Positions 34,632 to 44,024 are shown, counted from the first letter of the stretch. The stretch: DNA of 64,000 nt from Paenibacillus pinihumi DSM 23905 = JCM 16419 (GCF_000422505.1 NZ_AULX01000020.1:62001-126000); one strand, 5' to 3'. A program made the numbers and translations. Notes: generated from the sequence alone by a model not told the origin.

Positions 34632-35960
34632 CTATATTTGTGCCGACTGAATTACCGCATGCATCTGCTTTCCTGCTTTTGACGGTTTCGGACGATTGCA
34701 CCAGTCCGCAATAAATCCGATCATGACCTTCGTATAATTGACAAGTTCCTGCATATCCAGACTCTCATCCACCGCATGCGCCTTATCCAGTTCCCCTGGT
34801 CCATAGAGGACGGTTGGTATCCCGGCTCTTCCCAGCCAACCCGCGTCTGTCACCGTAGGGCTCATGCCCGTCCGGGGCGCTTCACCCAGCAATCCGGCAT
34901 GCGCAGCCGACAGTGCCTTGACTCCTTCATGCTCGGTATCCAGCTCCAGGGAAGGAAATATCTCACCCCGCTCCTCCAGCATCGAACGTCCGCCCCAGCG
35001 GAATGAGGGCGGGTTATCACGCAGCCAAGGATCTGCCGCTGCCGCCCTGAGCAGGTGCTCCTCAATCTCGGCTGTCACAGCTTCAAAATCCTCATCCGGA
35101 TAAAAATGAACCGTAATCCACAGGGAGCAGCGGTCCGCAATAAATGCCGCATGCCGCCCGCCTTCAATAACTGCCGGGTTAATCGTGCTCATGCCTGGCG
35201 GAAATCCCGGGTACGACTTCGTCACGGCCCAATGACGCTCAAGCTCCTGCAGCGCCGCAATCAGCTTTGCCATTTTCTCAATGGCACTAGCTCCATGAAG
35301 TCCGCCTCCGGCATGAATCATTCTGTGCCGCACGCCGTCATGGTGAGTGACCGGGCTTTGTATCGTCACCCAACCGGTAATGACACCGCCCTGTCCTTGA
35401 ATTTGCATCGCACTTGTATCTGCAACAACGGCGAAGTCGGCATCGCATCCCCGTTCCGTGCATGACAGAGTGCCTGCTTCGCCCGCTTCCTCGCCGATAA
35501 CTGATTGGAACAGCACATCCCCTTTAAGCTCCGCACCGGCCTCTTCCAGCAATTGCAGCGCGAACAGGAGTGCAGCCACACCGCCTTTCATATCTGCGGT
35601 TCCGCGTCCATACAGCCGTCCATCCTGCACCTTTAGCTTGAACGGATCAGACTTCCATTCCCGGTCATCGCCGACTTCCGCTACATCCATATGACCATTC
35701 AACAGCAAACTGCAATACTCTCCGCCTGCTATGCCCTTTTTGATTGCCGTAACATTCGGATCACCAGGGAAAACCTCCCACAGCTCGGCCTCAAATCCGC
35801 ACCCTTCAAGGTGCTTCTTCACAAATTGCTGTGCAGCCATCGTATTGCGGGCTGGAGGGCTGACTGTCGGAAATGCGACCAGTTCCGACAGCAAGCTAAC
35901 TAGCTCATCTGTTCTTGCCTCTGCCTGGCGCTGGAGTTGCGCGATTTTCTCATCCATCAT
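34632..35960 (-). CDS. ylmB: M20-family N-formyl-aminopyrimidine deformylase YlmB
   Basis: A 442-residue metallohydrolase of the M20 (ArgE/DapE) family. Metal-site motifs are LLLNGHMDVAEVGDDREW, GRGTADMKGGVAALLFAL and the catalytic glutamates in VIGEEAGEAGTLSCTE, with a lid domain between about residues 190 and 310. The family alone would allow acetylornithine deacetylase, but position directly behind a TPP riboswitch and before tenA-thiZXY identifies the YlmB role, removing the formyl group from imported thiamine breakdown product. The ATG at 35960 has AGGAGG 12 bases upstream. Confidence 0.88.
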   Translation of the reverse strand: MMDEKIAQLQRQAEARTDELVSLLSELVAFPTVSPPARNTMAAQQFVKKHLEGCGFEAELWEVFPGDPNVTAIKKGIAGGEYCSLLLNGHMDVAEVGDDREWKSDPFKLKVQDGRLYGRGTADMKGGVAALLFALQLLEEAGAELKGDVLFQSVIGEEAGEAGTLSCTERGCDADFAVVADTSAMQIQGQGGVITGWVTIQSPVTHHDGVRHRMIHAGGGLHGASAIEKMAKLIAALQELERHWAVTKSYPGFPPGMSTINPAVIEGGRHAAFIADRCSLWITVHFYPDEDFEAVTAEIEEHLLRAAAADPWLRDNPPSFRWGGRSMLEERGEIFPSLELDTEHEGVKALSAAHAGLLGEAPRTGMSPTVTDAGWLGRAGIPTVLYGPGELDKAHAVDESLDMQELVNYTKVMIGFIADWCNRPKPSKAGKQMHAVIQSAQI

Positions 35961-36100
35961 GGTGCTGTTTTTCCTCCTTGAAAACCGGCGCCTTGCTAAG
36001 CGTAAACGGCTCCGCCGCGCATCGGCAGCGAAGCTCACGTTTCGCAGTGAAATCCGGTATTTGAGCTGGCGGGTTATTCGCCTGCAGTTCGGATTCCAAT

Positions 36101-36133
36101 AAAAAAAACCATTCGAGAATAGACGAATGGTTT
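36101..36133 (-). terminator. Regulatory terminator of the TPP riboswitch
   Basis: On the minus strand, arms AAACCATTCG and CGAATGGTTT followed by a run of T. It lies 6 bases after the aptamer and before ylmB, as expected for transcription attenuation. Confidence 0.88.
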
Positions 36134-36139
36134 CAATTC

Positions 36140-36236
36140 GATACGTTCTCTACGCCAGCATTACCTGGTTCAGATTAACGGTCAGAAACATAAGGTTTCT
36201 ATCTCAGCCAGACTTCATCCAGCACCCGTACTCCAT
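36140..36236 (-). promoter_or_regulatory. TPP (THI-element) riboswitch
   Basis: Reading the minus strand, conserved aptamer parts appear in order: GGGTGCTGGATG, the pyrimidine-sensor loop GGCTGAGA, then ACCGTTAATCTGAACCAGGT, AATGCTGGCGTAG and closing GAACGTA. Thiamine pyrophosphate binding would favour the adjacent terminator and switch off the salvage operon. It is the only TPP aptamer found in the window. Confidence 0.95.
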
Positions 36237-36438
36237 ATGAAGTTAGTTCTACTATAGCGTAATTTGCTCTGTTTTGGCAATACGGCGGTCCCTTATTTAT
36301 CCTTCATTCAAGAAATCCGGGAACAAACAGCGATCGGAAGAACCTTTCACATGGCGGCCCTACTCGTAAATCATACGTTCAACTAATAATTTAGAAACAA
36401 CCGGTTCAGCATGGCAAAGTTAGTACAATAAGCCTCGT

Positions 36439-37146
36439 TTAGACAACATCGCTGCCGGTCTCCAGCCTACTGTAAATAACTTCTCTCGCTTCATTCAAAT
36501 CCTTGCAAATAAAATTTGGCCGATTCGACTCCGGGCATTGCTTATTCAGCCGGTTCAGCCAAATGGTTTGTATGCCGAGCGCCCCTGCGCCTTCAATATC
36601 GCTGCGAAGCGAATCACCAATATGAATCGCTTCCTCTGGTGCAAGTCCATATTTCTCTAGTGCAGTCTCAAACAGCTCCGGTCTTGGCTTATAAGCACGT
36701 ACATCCTCGCTTGTCATGACGCCAGTGAATTTCAGATCATGAAATGTCATGGCAGCCTTAATATCAGATGTGTCAATATTGGATAAAATGTACATCGGCA
36801 GATACTCAAACTCCCGCAAAAACGGGAGCGTGTCCTCATAAATTCCGGGCTTCATCCAATGTTGAAATTGCGGCTGCACAATTTCATCTGCATTACAGTC
36901 GGACTTAAAATGTGCAATCGTTGCCCGCAAAGCCTCGAGCTCAAGCTCACGCTGCGGTTTGAAATCCGTACCGTAGCTGCTGCTGAATCTCTCAAAGAAC
37001 TGCTGCCACCAGTGGTCCCCGATTACCTTTACCGGAACGGGCTGTGGGGAATGAAAACTGATTTTTTCGCAAATGCCTGGAATAATCTCGTCATCCTCAT
37101 GAACCAAAGTTCCGTAAAAATCGAGAAAAATGGCTTTTAGATGCAA
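36439..37146 (-). CDS. HAD family hydrolase
   Basis: A 235-residue HAD phosphatase. The nucleophile motif AIFLDFYGTLVHEDDE is near the N terminus, motif II YILSNIDTSDI near residue 125, the lysine in SEDVRAYKPRPELFE, and the late acids HIGDSLRSDIEGAGALGIQT. A helical cap lies between residues 25 and 105. The start is not obvious: TTG at 37146 has AAAGGGGGC upstream, whereas the ATG at 37179 lies inside the preceding gene without a site. It follows another HAD gene on the same strand. Substrate unknown. Confidence 0.8.
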   Translation of the reverse strand: MHLKAIFLDFYGTLVHEDDEIIPGICEKISFHSPQPVPVKVIGDHWWQQFFERFSSSYGTDFKPQRELELEALRATIAHFKSDCNADEIVQPQFQHWMKPGIYEDTLPFLREFEYLPMYILSNIDTSDIKAAMTFHDLKFTGVMTSEDVRAYKPRPELFETALEKYGLAPEEAIHIGDSLRSDIEGAGALGIQTIWLNRLNKQCPESNRPNFICKDLNEAREVIYSRLETGSDVV

Positions 37147-37168
37147 TGCTGCCTGCCCCCTTTCTGAA

Positions 37169-37831
37169 TTAAAGCACATCCAGCAGCTCGTTCAATTGGC
37201 GAATCGTCTTCAGCGGTTCAGCTTTAACGCCCTCGCGCCATGGTTGATTCACCTGTATCCAGACGGTCCTCATACCTGCTGCCGCTGCGCCTTCAATGTC
37301 ATTTACAGGGTGGTCGCCGACAAAAATACATTGCTCCGGTTTGACATTCAGCCGGTTCACTGCCATTTCAAATATTTTAGGGTCCGGCTTTTTGATTCCT
37401 GCCTCTTCCGATACAATGATCGTGTCAAAATGGCTTCGCAGCTCCAACTGATCAATTTTGCCATATTGAATTAATGTTTGTCCGTTCGTAATCATACCGG
37501 TTTTGTATTTCGATCTTAAATGGCCCAGCACCTCAACTGCCTGCTCCATCAGGACCGCGCTTTTTACATACTCCGATTTATAAAACTCCATCAGCTCTTG
37601 CAATTCAGGCTTTTGCTCCCACGGGAGCTCATCCAACAACTGGGAAAACAATACACGCTTGTCCGTATAGCCGTCCTGATCCAGATCAATAATCCGGTTT
37701 GCCAGTTCCTCCGTTTCGTTTAGATGCGGCAGATGAGTCGCCAGAAATGCATTTGTAAATCTCCGGAATGTAATGCTTCGGTCCAGTAAAGTATTGTCCA
37801 AATCAAAAATGACAGCTTGAATATCCTGCAT
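37169..37831 (-). CDS. HAD family hydrolase, YjjG-like
   Basis: A 220-residue HAD phosphatase: QAVIFDLDNTLLDRSITFRR, the helical cap about 20-100, GMITNGQTLIQ (motif II), SEEAGIKKPDPKIFEMAV and FVGDHPVNDIEGAAAAGMRT. It overlaps or abuts the following HAD gene, depending on the start of that gene, and the two are related in layout, perhaps from an old duplication. AAGGGGG is upstream of the ATG. Members are often nucleotidases or sugar phosphatases; the substrate is not predictable. Confidence 0.85.
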   Translation of the reverse strand: MQDIQAVIFDLDNTLLDRSITFRRFTNAFLATHLPHLNETEELANRIIDLDQDGYTDKRVLFSQLLDELPWEQKPELQELMEFYKSEYVKSAVLMEQAVEVLGHLRSKYKTGMITNGQTLIQYGKIDQLELRSHFDTIIVSEEAGIKKPDPKIFEMAVNRLNVKPEQCIFVGDHPVNDIEGAAAAGMRTVWIQVNQPWREGVKAEPLKTIRQLNELLDVL

Positions 37832-38026
37832 TGTTTTTTCCCCCTTATCTATCTCTCTTGAATCTTCTATACCAGGAATGAATTCTATACTTATACAAGA
37901 AATTCCTTCATTTTAAATAGATCAGACGATATACAATGAAGCTCCATTCAGAAAATGAAGCCTGCAACTATGCTATAATAAAGCTGGCACTGCTCAGGCA
38001 ACCAACTGCGCAAAGGAGGCAAAATA

Positions 38027-38845
38027 ATGAAGCCGGAGTATACATCCAAAACGCCTAAGACCATTCTGACCAAAGGAAACGGATTTCTATCCGGTTACAG
38101 CTACTCGCTGAATCCGTATGCCGGCTGCTCCTTTGCCTGTTCTTATTGTTATGTCCGCCAAATGCCGATCGCTGTTTTTCGCGGTGCGGATTGGGGAGCC
38201 TGGGTGGATATTAAGAAAGATGCGGCTCCCCTGCTCCAAAAAGAATTAAAGCGTGCCAAGGCTAAGGGGCCAGTGACGATCTTTATGTCATCCAGCACAG
38301 ACCCGTATCAGCCTGTCGAGCACAAAGAGAGGATCACCCGCTCATTGCTGGAGACAATGGCAGATGATCCCCCAGATTTTCTGTTCCTGCAAACCCGCAG
38401 CCCGCTCGTCCGCAGGGATATTGATGTTTTGCAGCACCTTGGCAGCAAAGTCCGTGTAAGCATGACCATTGAGACCGATCTGGATCATATCCGCAAGCAT
38501 TTTTCTCCGTATGCGCCGCCAATTGCGGCCAGACTCAAGACCCTTGAGCTGCTGCGCGATGCCCAGGTTCCGGCTCAGGCTACGATTGCCCCTGTCCTGC
38601 CAAGCAGCGAGCAATTTCCCCATATCCTCAAGCCGCTGGTGAATCGGGTATGCGTCGATGATTTCTTTATGGGCGACGGCAGCGGAGGCAAGCGAACCAG
38701 GCGTCTTGGCATTCAGGCCTTGTATACGGAAATCGGAATGGAGGAATGGTATCACCCCTCCGCCTGGCGCAAGGTCTATGACCGGATGAGACAGGTGTTC
38801 CCGGAGGAACAGCTTGGTGTGAATCTGGAGGGGTTTTCGCCTTAA
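38027..38845 (+). CDS. SPL-family radical SAM protein
   Basis: A 272-residue radical SAM protein related to spore photoproduct lyase. The iron-sulfur motif is CSFACSYCYV near residue 34, followed by SSSTDPYQPVEHKERITR and QTRSPLVRRDIDVL, typical of the Rv2578c/SplB-like group. Spore photoproduct lyase itself is about 340 residues with a different C terminus, so this is the related family of unknown function rather than true SplB. AAAGGAGG lies upstream of the ATG. Its 3' end overlaps the convergent ABC permease by four bases. Confidence 0.85.
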   Translation: MKPEYTSKTPKTILTKGNGFLSGYSYSLNPYAGCSFACSYCYVRQMPIAVFRGADWGAWVDIKKDAAPLLQKELKRAKAKGPVTIFMSSSTDPYQPVEHKERITRSLLETMADDPPDFLFLQTRSPLVRRDIDVLQHLGSKVRVSMTIETDLDHIRKHFSPYAPPIAARLKTLELLRDAQVPAQATIAPVLPSSEQFPHILKPLVNRVCVDDFFMGDGSGGKRTRRLGIQALYTEIGMEEWYHPSAWRKVYDRMRQVFPEEQLGVNLEGFSP

Positions 38846-39576
38846 CCTACATCCGCCCGCTTAAAATAAATCGCCGAAACAGCAAATCCGAGCAGTGATA
38901 CGGCAATGATAGAAATATAAGAATAATAGGCCGGATACTGGCTCACAAAGCTGCCTGTGGCAATCACATGTGGAATTGACCACGGAAACAATACCCGGTA
39001 TTCCGAATTAGCGAGCGCGACATTGCCCATTGTAATTGCTGCTGTAAATATAATCGTTGGCACATAATTTTTGAATAGCAAGGTCACGAACATCGTTGGT
39101 GTCGTCATTAGAAAGAGCAGCGCACCACCAATAAGAAACTGCTGAATAGAATCCGTCACCACGCCAATACTTAAACCCTCGTAACCGGCTAAAAGCCCCA
39201 GCAGCAACACAAGTGACCAAGAGAACAGTGTAAGCATCAGCATCCACAGGAAGAGAAGCAGCAGTTTGCTGACCATAAGCCGGATACGCGGAACCGGAAT
39301 GGTGAGCAGGTTTTTCAAAGTATCCTCCGCATACTCCCGATGAAACAGATAAGCTGTAATGACGCCGTACAGCAGAGTTCCGATCAGCAGTACCACATAA
39401 AGATTTGTCTCGGTAAAGGCATCCGCAAACTGCACAGGCTCGTCCGGCACCTTCGCCTTTCTGTCCAAATACCCGATAAAGATCATCAACGGGGCGGCAG
39501 CGGCACCGATAATACTAACCAGAAACATTTTGGCACGCTTGAGCTTCAACAGCTCCGTATACAGCAAATCAACCAA
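38842..39576 (-). CDS. ABC-2 type transporter permease
   Basis: A 244-residue permease with six predicted helices, beginning LLYTELLKLKRAKMFLVSII. The helices are near residues 20, 60, 105, 145, 175 and 220. YLFHREYAEDTLKNLLTIPV is the usual cytoplasmic loop of ABC-2 permeases such as BcrB or lantibiotic-immunity subunits. Translation starts at TTG (39576) with GGAGG eight bases upstream, overlapping the ATPase gene by eight bases. The pair is likely an exporter for peptide antibiotics, given the adjacent two-component system. Confidence 0.85.
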   Translation of the reverse strand: MVDLLYTELLKLKRAKMFLVSIIGAAAAPLMIFIGYLDRKAKVPDEPVQFADAFTETNLYVVLLIGTLLYGVITAYLFHREYAEDTLKNLLTIPVPRIRLMVSKLLLLFLWMLMLTLFSWSLVLLLGLLAGYEGLSIGVVTDSIQQFLIGGALLFLMTTPTMFVTLLFKNYVPTIIFTAAITMGNVALANSEYRVLFPWSIPHVIATGSFVSQYPAYYSYISIIAVSLLGFAVSAIYFKRADVG

Positions 39577-40489
39577 TTGTCCCGCCTCCGATCAGCCTTA
39601 CAAAATAATCCTCCAGTGTCTCTCCGCTAATCGCCATTTTCGTAACCTCCAGCCCCTCCTGGACAAATACTCGGTTTAAGTTCCCTTGCTGTCCAAGATG
39701 AGAATAGATACGAAGGCTCCCGTCGCCTCTCACTTCATAATCGGCAATGCCGAATTGCTGTTCCAGCAAAAGGGCGGCTTTGTTTTCATTGGAGACCTGA
39801 AACTCCATATAGGTCCGGTTTCTCTTCATCAGCTCTGCTAAAGATATCTCTTCCAATAGCCGGCCCTGATGTAAGATCCCCACCTGATCAGCCAACTGCT
39901 CCACCTCGGATAAAATATGACTGGAAATGAGGATGGTCATCTTCCGTTCATCAGCCAAAGACCGGATCAACCTGCGAATTTCCTTGATTCCGACAGGATC
40001 AAGTCCGTTGGTCGGCTCATCCAGTATAAGCAGCTCAGGATGATGCAGAATCGCCCTGGCAATACCGAGACGCTGCTTCATGCCAAGCGAATAATTGCCG
40101 ACAAGCTTTTTTGTTTCCTGATGCAGTCCCACAATTTCCAAAGCCTCTGACAAAGCACTCGCCTTGTGAACACCCATTAGTCTGGCATTGATCATCAAAT
40201 TTTCACGGGCAGTCAAATTTTCATAAAATCCCGAAAACTCCACAATCGAGCCGATCCGCTTAAGCAGCTCCTTCTGCTTGCCGCGCAGGGAATCTCCGAA
40301 CAGCTCAATGTCTCCCGAGGTTGGCTTGATAAGGCCAAGCAGCATGCGGATTGTTGTCGTTTTGCCAGCACCGTTCTGTCCCAGAAAACCGTAAATTTGC
40401 CCAAGTCCTACATTCAAATCAAGGCTGTCCACCGCTTTGTAATCCCCATAGCTTTTCGTTAGACCGGTCGTCTTAATTACTGTACTCAT
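39569..40489 (-). CDS. ABC transporter ATPase, BcrA-like
   Basis: A 306-residue ATPase with an extended C-terminal domain, as in BcrA-type antibiotic exporters. Walker A GQNGAGKTTTIRMLLGL, signature YSLGMKQRLGIARAIL, Walker B LLILDEPTNGLDP and switch ISSHILSEVEQLADQ. The C-terminal 90 residues (EEISLAELMKRN onward) are the usual regulatory tail. It lies 119 bases after the histidine kinase and directly before the permease. AGAAGGAG is upstream of the ATG. Confidence 0.9.
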   Translation of the reverse strand: MSTVIKTTGLTKSYGDYKAVDSLDLNVGLGQIYGFLGQNGAGKTTTIRMLLGLIKPTSGDIELFGDSLRGKQKELLKRIGSIVEFSGFYENLTARENLMINARLMGVHKASALSEALEIVGLHQETKKLVGNYSLGMKQRLGIARAILHHPELLILDEPTNGLDPVGIKEIRRLIRSLADERKMTILISSHILSEVEQLADQVGILHQGRLLEEISLAELMKRNRTYMEFQVSNENKAALLLEQQFGIADYEVRGDGSLRIYSHLGQQGNLNRVFVQEGLEVTKMAISGETLEDYFVRLIGGGTIG

Positions 40490-40608
40490 GCACTACTCCT
40501 TCTGTTAAAAATTTGCAGGGTGTGATCAGGGATAGCGCACCACTTCCACTCATTGACCCTGCAACATTAACAATAAGCAAAGAAATTTAATTGATGCTTA
40601 ACGAGTTT

Positions 40609-41640
40609 TTAACTGTTTCTTAACTCAGCAGCAGGAAGTGAGAGTGTGAAAACAGTCAATCTTCCGGGGTCACTTGCGACTGTCAAATGTCCGCCGTTCT
40701 TATCTGCCAGCCCTTTAGCAATCGCAAGCCCAAGACCACTTCCCCCATTCCACTGTTTGCGCGAGCCGTCCGAACGATACATTCTGTCGAATATATGCTC
40801 CAGGTCAGCACTAGAAATGCCCGTCCCACAGTCCCATATCTCCACATTCCAGCTCCCCCCGCTGCTGCTCATCCGAATGCCCAGTACGCCGCCTGAACTC
40901 CCATGCTGAATAGCATTCTGAATCAGATTGGCGAGTATCCGCTGCGTGCTGATACTGTCTGCGTCAACATAGCAAGGGGCATCGGGAATTTCAGCGTCCA
41001 GCTTCATTCCATACTGAGCCAGCTTTGCCATGAACAGAATAACAGCTTCTCTGGTTATTTCCGCCAAATCAAGCCGTTCTGTTGTAATGGGCATTTCGTC
41101 GGCATCGAGCTTGGCAAGCTGAAAGATATTATCAATTAGTGCCTTCAGTACAGCAGATTTTTCAGCTACAATCTCCACATACTGCTGGTGCCTGTCCCTT
41201 GTTCCACCGAGGTCATCCTTGATCGCATCCACATAGCCGATAATTGAAGTAAGCGGTGTGCGGATATCATGCGAGATATTCGCAAGCAAGCTTTTACGCG
41301 CCGCTTCGGACCTTACAGTACGAACCTGAAGCTTGCTCAATTGTTCGATGAGTTCATTAATCTTGAAAATAACATCATTTAACAGCCGATCCTCCTTGGC
41401 CAGAATCCGGGTATTCACGTTCCCTTGGACCGCACGTATCAGAGCCGTGCAAATTTCCTTCATTTTGCTTCTATATCTCAACTGCTGTCCAAGCAGCGCC
41501 AGCCCAATACCAATAGCGGCTGCCAGTAAAAGATGCTGTCCCGGAAAACCTGCCCCTGACGGCTGGAGCAGCGAGGCCATAATAGTACCCGTCAATAAAA
41601 GTATCTGAAAGAAAATAAGCATAATTATGCGGTCACGAAT
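40609..41640 (-). CDS. Sensor histidine kinase
   Basis: A 343-residue kinase with two closely spaced N-terminal helices and almost no extracytoplasmic domain, then a HAMP-like linker. The phospho-acceptor motif ANISHDIRTPLTSIIGYVDA is near residue 130, and the ATPase boxes are NLIQNAIQHGSSGG (N), WDCGTGISSADLEHIFDRMY (G1/F) and GSGLGLAIAKGLA (G2). The lack of a sensor loop is typical of intramembrane-sensing kinases paired with antibiotic exporters. The ATG at 41640 overlaps the response-regulator gene by eight bases. Confidence 0.88.
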   Translation of the reverse strand: MRDRIIMLIFFQILLLTGTIMASLLQPSGAGFPGQHLLLAAAIGIGLALLGQQLRYRSKMKEICTALIRAVQGNVNTRILAKEDRLLNDVIFKINELIEQLSKLQVRTVRSEAARKSLLANISHDIRTPLTSIIGYVDAIKDDLGGTRDRHQQYVEIVAEKSAVLKALIDNIFQLAKLDADEMPITTERLDLAEITREAVILFMAKLAQYGMKLDAEIPDAPCYVDADSISTQRILANLIQNAIQHGSSGGVLGIRMSSSGGSWNVEIWDCGTGISSADLEHIFDRMYRSDGSRKQWNGGSGLGLAIAKGLADKNGGHLTVASDPGRLTVFTLSLPAAELRNS

Positions 41641-42388
41641 CATCGCGCTCACCCGCAAATCTGTATCCGATGCCCCAAACGGTCTGAATCAGCGCAGGTT
41701 CGGATGGATCATGTTCGATTTTTTTACGCAGCTTTCGGATATGTACCATAACCGTGTTGTCATCCTCCAAATAATCACTGTTCCAAACCTGTCTGAACAG
41801 CTGAATTTTCGTAAACACCTGCATCGGGTGGGAGGCCATAAATCGTAACAGTTCGAATTCCTTTGCCGTCAAGGTAATTGCTTTTCCATCCCGAACGACA
41901 TGATGACGCTTCCTGTCAATAAGCAAGCCCTTGAAGCAAAGCAGCTCCTCCTCCGCTGTCGAGGCATCACTGCCCAGCACATAAAATCGTCTCATATGCG
42001 CCTTAACCCGGGCAATCAGCTCATGAATACTGAACGGCTTCGTGATGTAATCATCCGCCCCGATTCCCAGTCCCAGTACTTTATCAATATCCTGATCTTT
42101 GGCCGTCAGCATCAAAATCGGAATATTCGTTGTAATCCGCAGCCTGCGGCATACTTCAATCCCGTCTGCGCCAGGCATCATCAAATCAAGCAGCACCAAA
42201 TTGTATTTACCCTGCCCGAACATGCGCAGCGCTTCATTCCCGTCTGCCGCTGTATCCACTTGGAACCGTTCGCGCTCCAGATACGTTTTAAGCAACTCTC
42301 TGATTTCCCGGTCATCATCAGCAACGAGCACCTTCATTGCTTCCACACCCACTGGCTTCATCTCTCTTTCTTCTAAATCATATTCCAT
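41633..42388 (-). CDS. OmpR-family response regulator
   Basis: A 251-residue regulator. The receiver domain begins MKVLVADDDREIRELL, with the phospho-acceptor aspartate in LVLLDLMMPG and the conserved LTAKDQDIDKV and DYITKPF. A winged-helix DNA-binding domain follows (LTAKEFELLRFMASHP, DDNTVMVHIRKLRKKI). The start is uncertain: the ATG at 42388 has AGGG upstream and adds 17 residues before the receiver, while an internal ATG at 42337 gives the usual length. It likely controls the exporter genes downstream. Confidence 0.9.
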   Translation of the reverse strand: MEYDLEEREMKPVGVEAMKVLVADDDREIRELLKTYLERERFQVDTAADGNEALRMFGQGKYNLVLLDLMMPGADGIEVCRRLRITTNIPILMLTAKDQDIDKVLGLGIGADDYITKPFSIHELIARVKAHMRRFYVLGSDASTAEEELLCFKGLLIDRKRHHVVRDGKAITLTAKEFELLRFMASHPMQVFTKIQLFRQVWNSDYLEDDNTVMVHIRKLRKKIEHDPSEPALIQTVWGIGYRFAGERDDS

Positions 42389-42722
42389 TCAAACCCTATC
42401 GGCTCTATATTAAAATGAAGTGACGGACATTTTCATACTTGCAGGCAGCCTAAGGTAAAGTGAATCGTAATTCAGTTCTCCTGTCTCCTATTAATTTAAA
42501 ACAGTTAACTTGCGCTTATATAGCATAGTCCATGAAATGCAGTCCGATCAACTTTACTTACAACGAATACATCGAGCAAAAAGGTTCCTGATCCCCTCTA
42601 GCATGCTTTCAACAAAAAGCCAACCTCAAAATAGGCCTGCCAGTAAAAGCTGGCTGTTCTGATTATACAAAAAAAGCCCCAGATCACCTCTGGGGCTCTA
42701 GAGCTTTGGTGTATTCCAAGCG
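42389..42722. other. Intergenic region upstream of the two-component operon
   Basis: 334 bases holding the promoter side of the response regulator and, near its right end, the MFS terminator. A small hairpin with arms GCCAG and CTGGC lies around 42638-42655. No gene is visible. Confidence 0.5.
42669..42697 (-). terminator. Terminator of the MFS transporter gene
   Basis: Arms AGCCCCAGA and TCTGGGGCT around five bases, followed on the minus strand by a run of T. It begins 26 bases after the transporter stop. Confidence 0.88.
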
Positions 42723-43994
42723 TTAGCTCGCCGTTTTCACCATTCCGGCAGGCTTTATTTTCATGGACATCAGGGCAGCAATAAGGCAAATGAAGCCTGC
42801 CACAACAAAAGCAATGCTATATGTGCCCAGCCATTCTCTCACAGCACCGGCTCCAAATGCAGCGAGTGAAGCGCCCAACTGATGGGCGACCACGATCCAG
42901 CCAAAAATCATGCCGGACTTTTCCTTGCCGAATTCCTGTGCGGCCAGTTTGACCGTTGGCGGAACGGTAGCAATCCAGTCCAGCCCATAAAATACCGAGA
43001 AAATGATTAATGATGTCGGGCTGCCATCGAGCGCGTATGGCAGGAACAGCAGGGACAAACCGCGCAGCCCGTAATACCAGAACAGCAGCCAGCGGCTGTC
43101 GAACCGGTCGGACAGCCAGCCGGAGAGCGTTGTTCCGATCAGGTCAAATATCCCCATGAGTGCAAGCAATCCGGCGGCTGACACCTCAGGGATGCCGTGA
43201 TCTCCACAAGCGGCAATCAGATGTGTCCCGATCAGCCCGTTGGTTGAAAATCCACAGAAGAAGAATGTCCCTCCAAGCAGCCAGAATGTTTTATTGCCAA
43301 GCGCTGAACCAAGCATGCGGATCGGTGTCATAAAAACATTCCCTTGAAAAGGCACCGGCTTGACAACCTCTTCCGTTCCATAAGGCGCCGCTCCGATATC
43401 ATAAGGATGGCTCCGCATCCAGATCAGCACAACAAACAGCATAATCAGCACCGCACCGGCAGCCGTGAAAACGGCATATTGCCAGCCCGCCGAAACTGTA
43501 ATTTGTGCCAGAAGCGGCAGGAACAGCAGTTGTCCGGTAGCGGCGCTCGCAGTTAATAGTCCGACTACAACCCCTCTGCGATGGACGAACCATTGGTTCG
43601 TGACGGTAACTCCAAGCACGTTAGCCATCATCCCGGTCGCCAACCCCGATACAACTCCCCATAGTATCTGGTACTGCCATAGCTCAGTCATGAGCGGCGT
43701 AACCAGCAGACTAAGTGCCAATACGCCCAAGGAGATGACCATCATCCTGCGGATTCCGAATTTGGCCAGCAGCGCCGCGGAGAATGGACCAACCAGACCA
43801 TATAGCAAAATGCCAAACGATATGACACCCGATATACTGCTGCGGTTCCAGCCAAATTCCTTCTCAAACGGAAGCATCAAAATACTCGGCATCGAACGGA
43901 TGCCCGCGGAAATTAATAAGGTAATAAAAGTAATCAATACTACGATCCATCCGTAATAAAACTTCGATGTTTTGACCTTGGCTACACCATTCAT
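42723..43994 (-). CDS. MFS transporter, OFA/monocarboxylate-like
   Basis: A 423-residue transporter with 12 predicted helices. The N terminus FYYGWIVVLITFITLLISAG and the loop AALLAKFGIRRMMVISLGVL are typical of the oxalate/formate antiporter-like MFS group; SGWLSDRFDSRWLLFWYYGL marks the second half. The substrate is unknown, perhaps a small organic acid or drug. It is encoded 49 bases downstream of a MarR regulator on the same strand, and both upstream regions carry a TTGTAC-type box, so MarR control is likely. Confidence 0.85.
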   Translation of the reverse strand: MNGVAKVKTSKFYYGWIVVLITFITLLISAGIRSMPSILMLPFEKEFGWNRSSISGVISFGILLYGLVGPFSAALLAKFGIRRMMVISLGVLALSLLVTPLMTELWQYQILWGVVSGLATGMMANVLGVTVTNQWFVHRRGVVVGLLTASAATGQLLFLPLLAQITVSAGWQYAVFTAAGAVLIMLFVVLIWMRSHPYDIGAAPYGTEEVVKPVPFQGNVFMTPIRMLGSALGNKTFWLLGGTFFFCGFSTNGLIGTHLIAACGDHGIPEVSAAGLLALMGIFDLIGTTLSGWLSDRFDSRWLLFWYYGLRGLSLLFLPYALDGSPTSLIIFSVFYGLDWIATVPPTVKLAAQEFGKEKSGMIFGWIVVAHQLGASLAAFGAGAVREWLGTYSIAFVVAGFICLIAALMSMKIKPAGMVKTAS

Positions 43995-44016
43995 AAATGA
44001 ATCACTCCACGTTTAG

Positions 44017-44024
44017 TTGTACAA
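44017..44024. promoter_or_regulatory. MarR box candidate before the MFS gene
   Basis: The palindrome TTGTACAA, extended on both sides (GTTGTACAAAC), lies between marR-like and MFS genes. It resembles the box upstream of the regulator. Confidence 0.35.

Noticed and set aside
38027-38845. SPL-type protein considered as true spore photoproduct lyase
   Set aside because: It is clearly shorter than SplB, and its motifs fit the related Rv2578c-like radical SAM group better.
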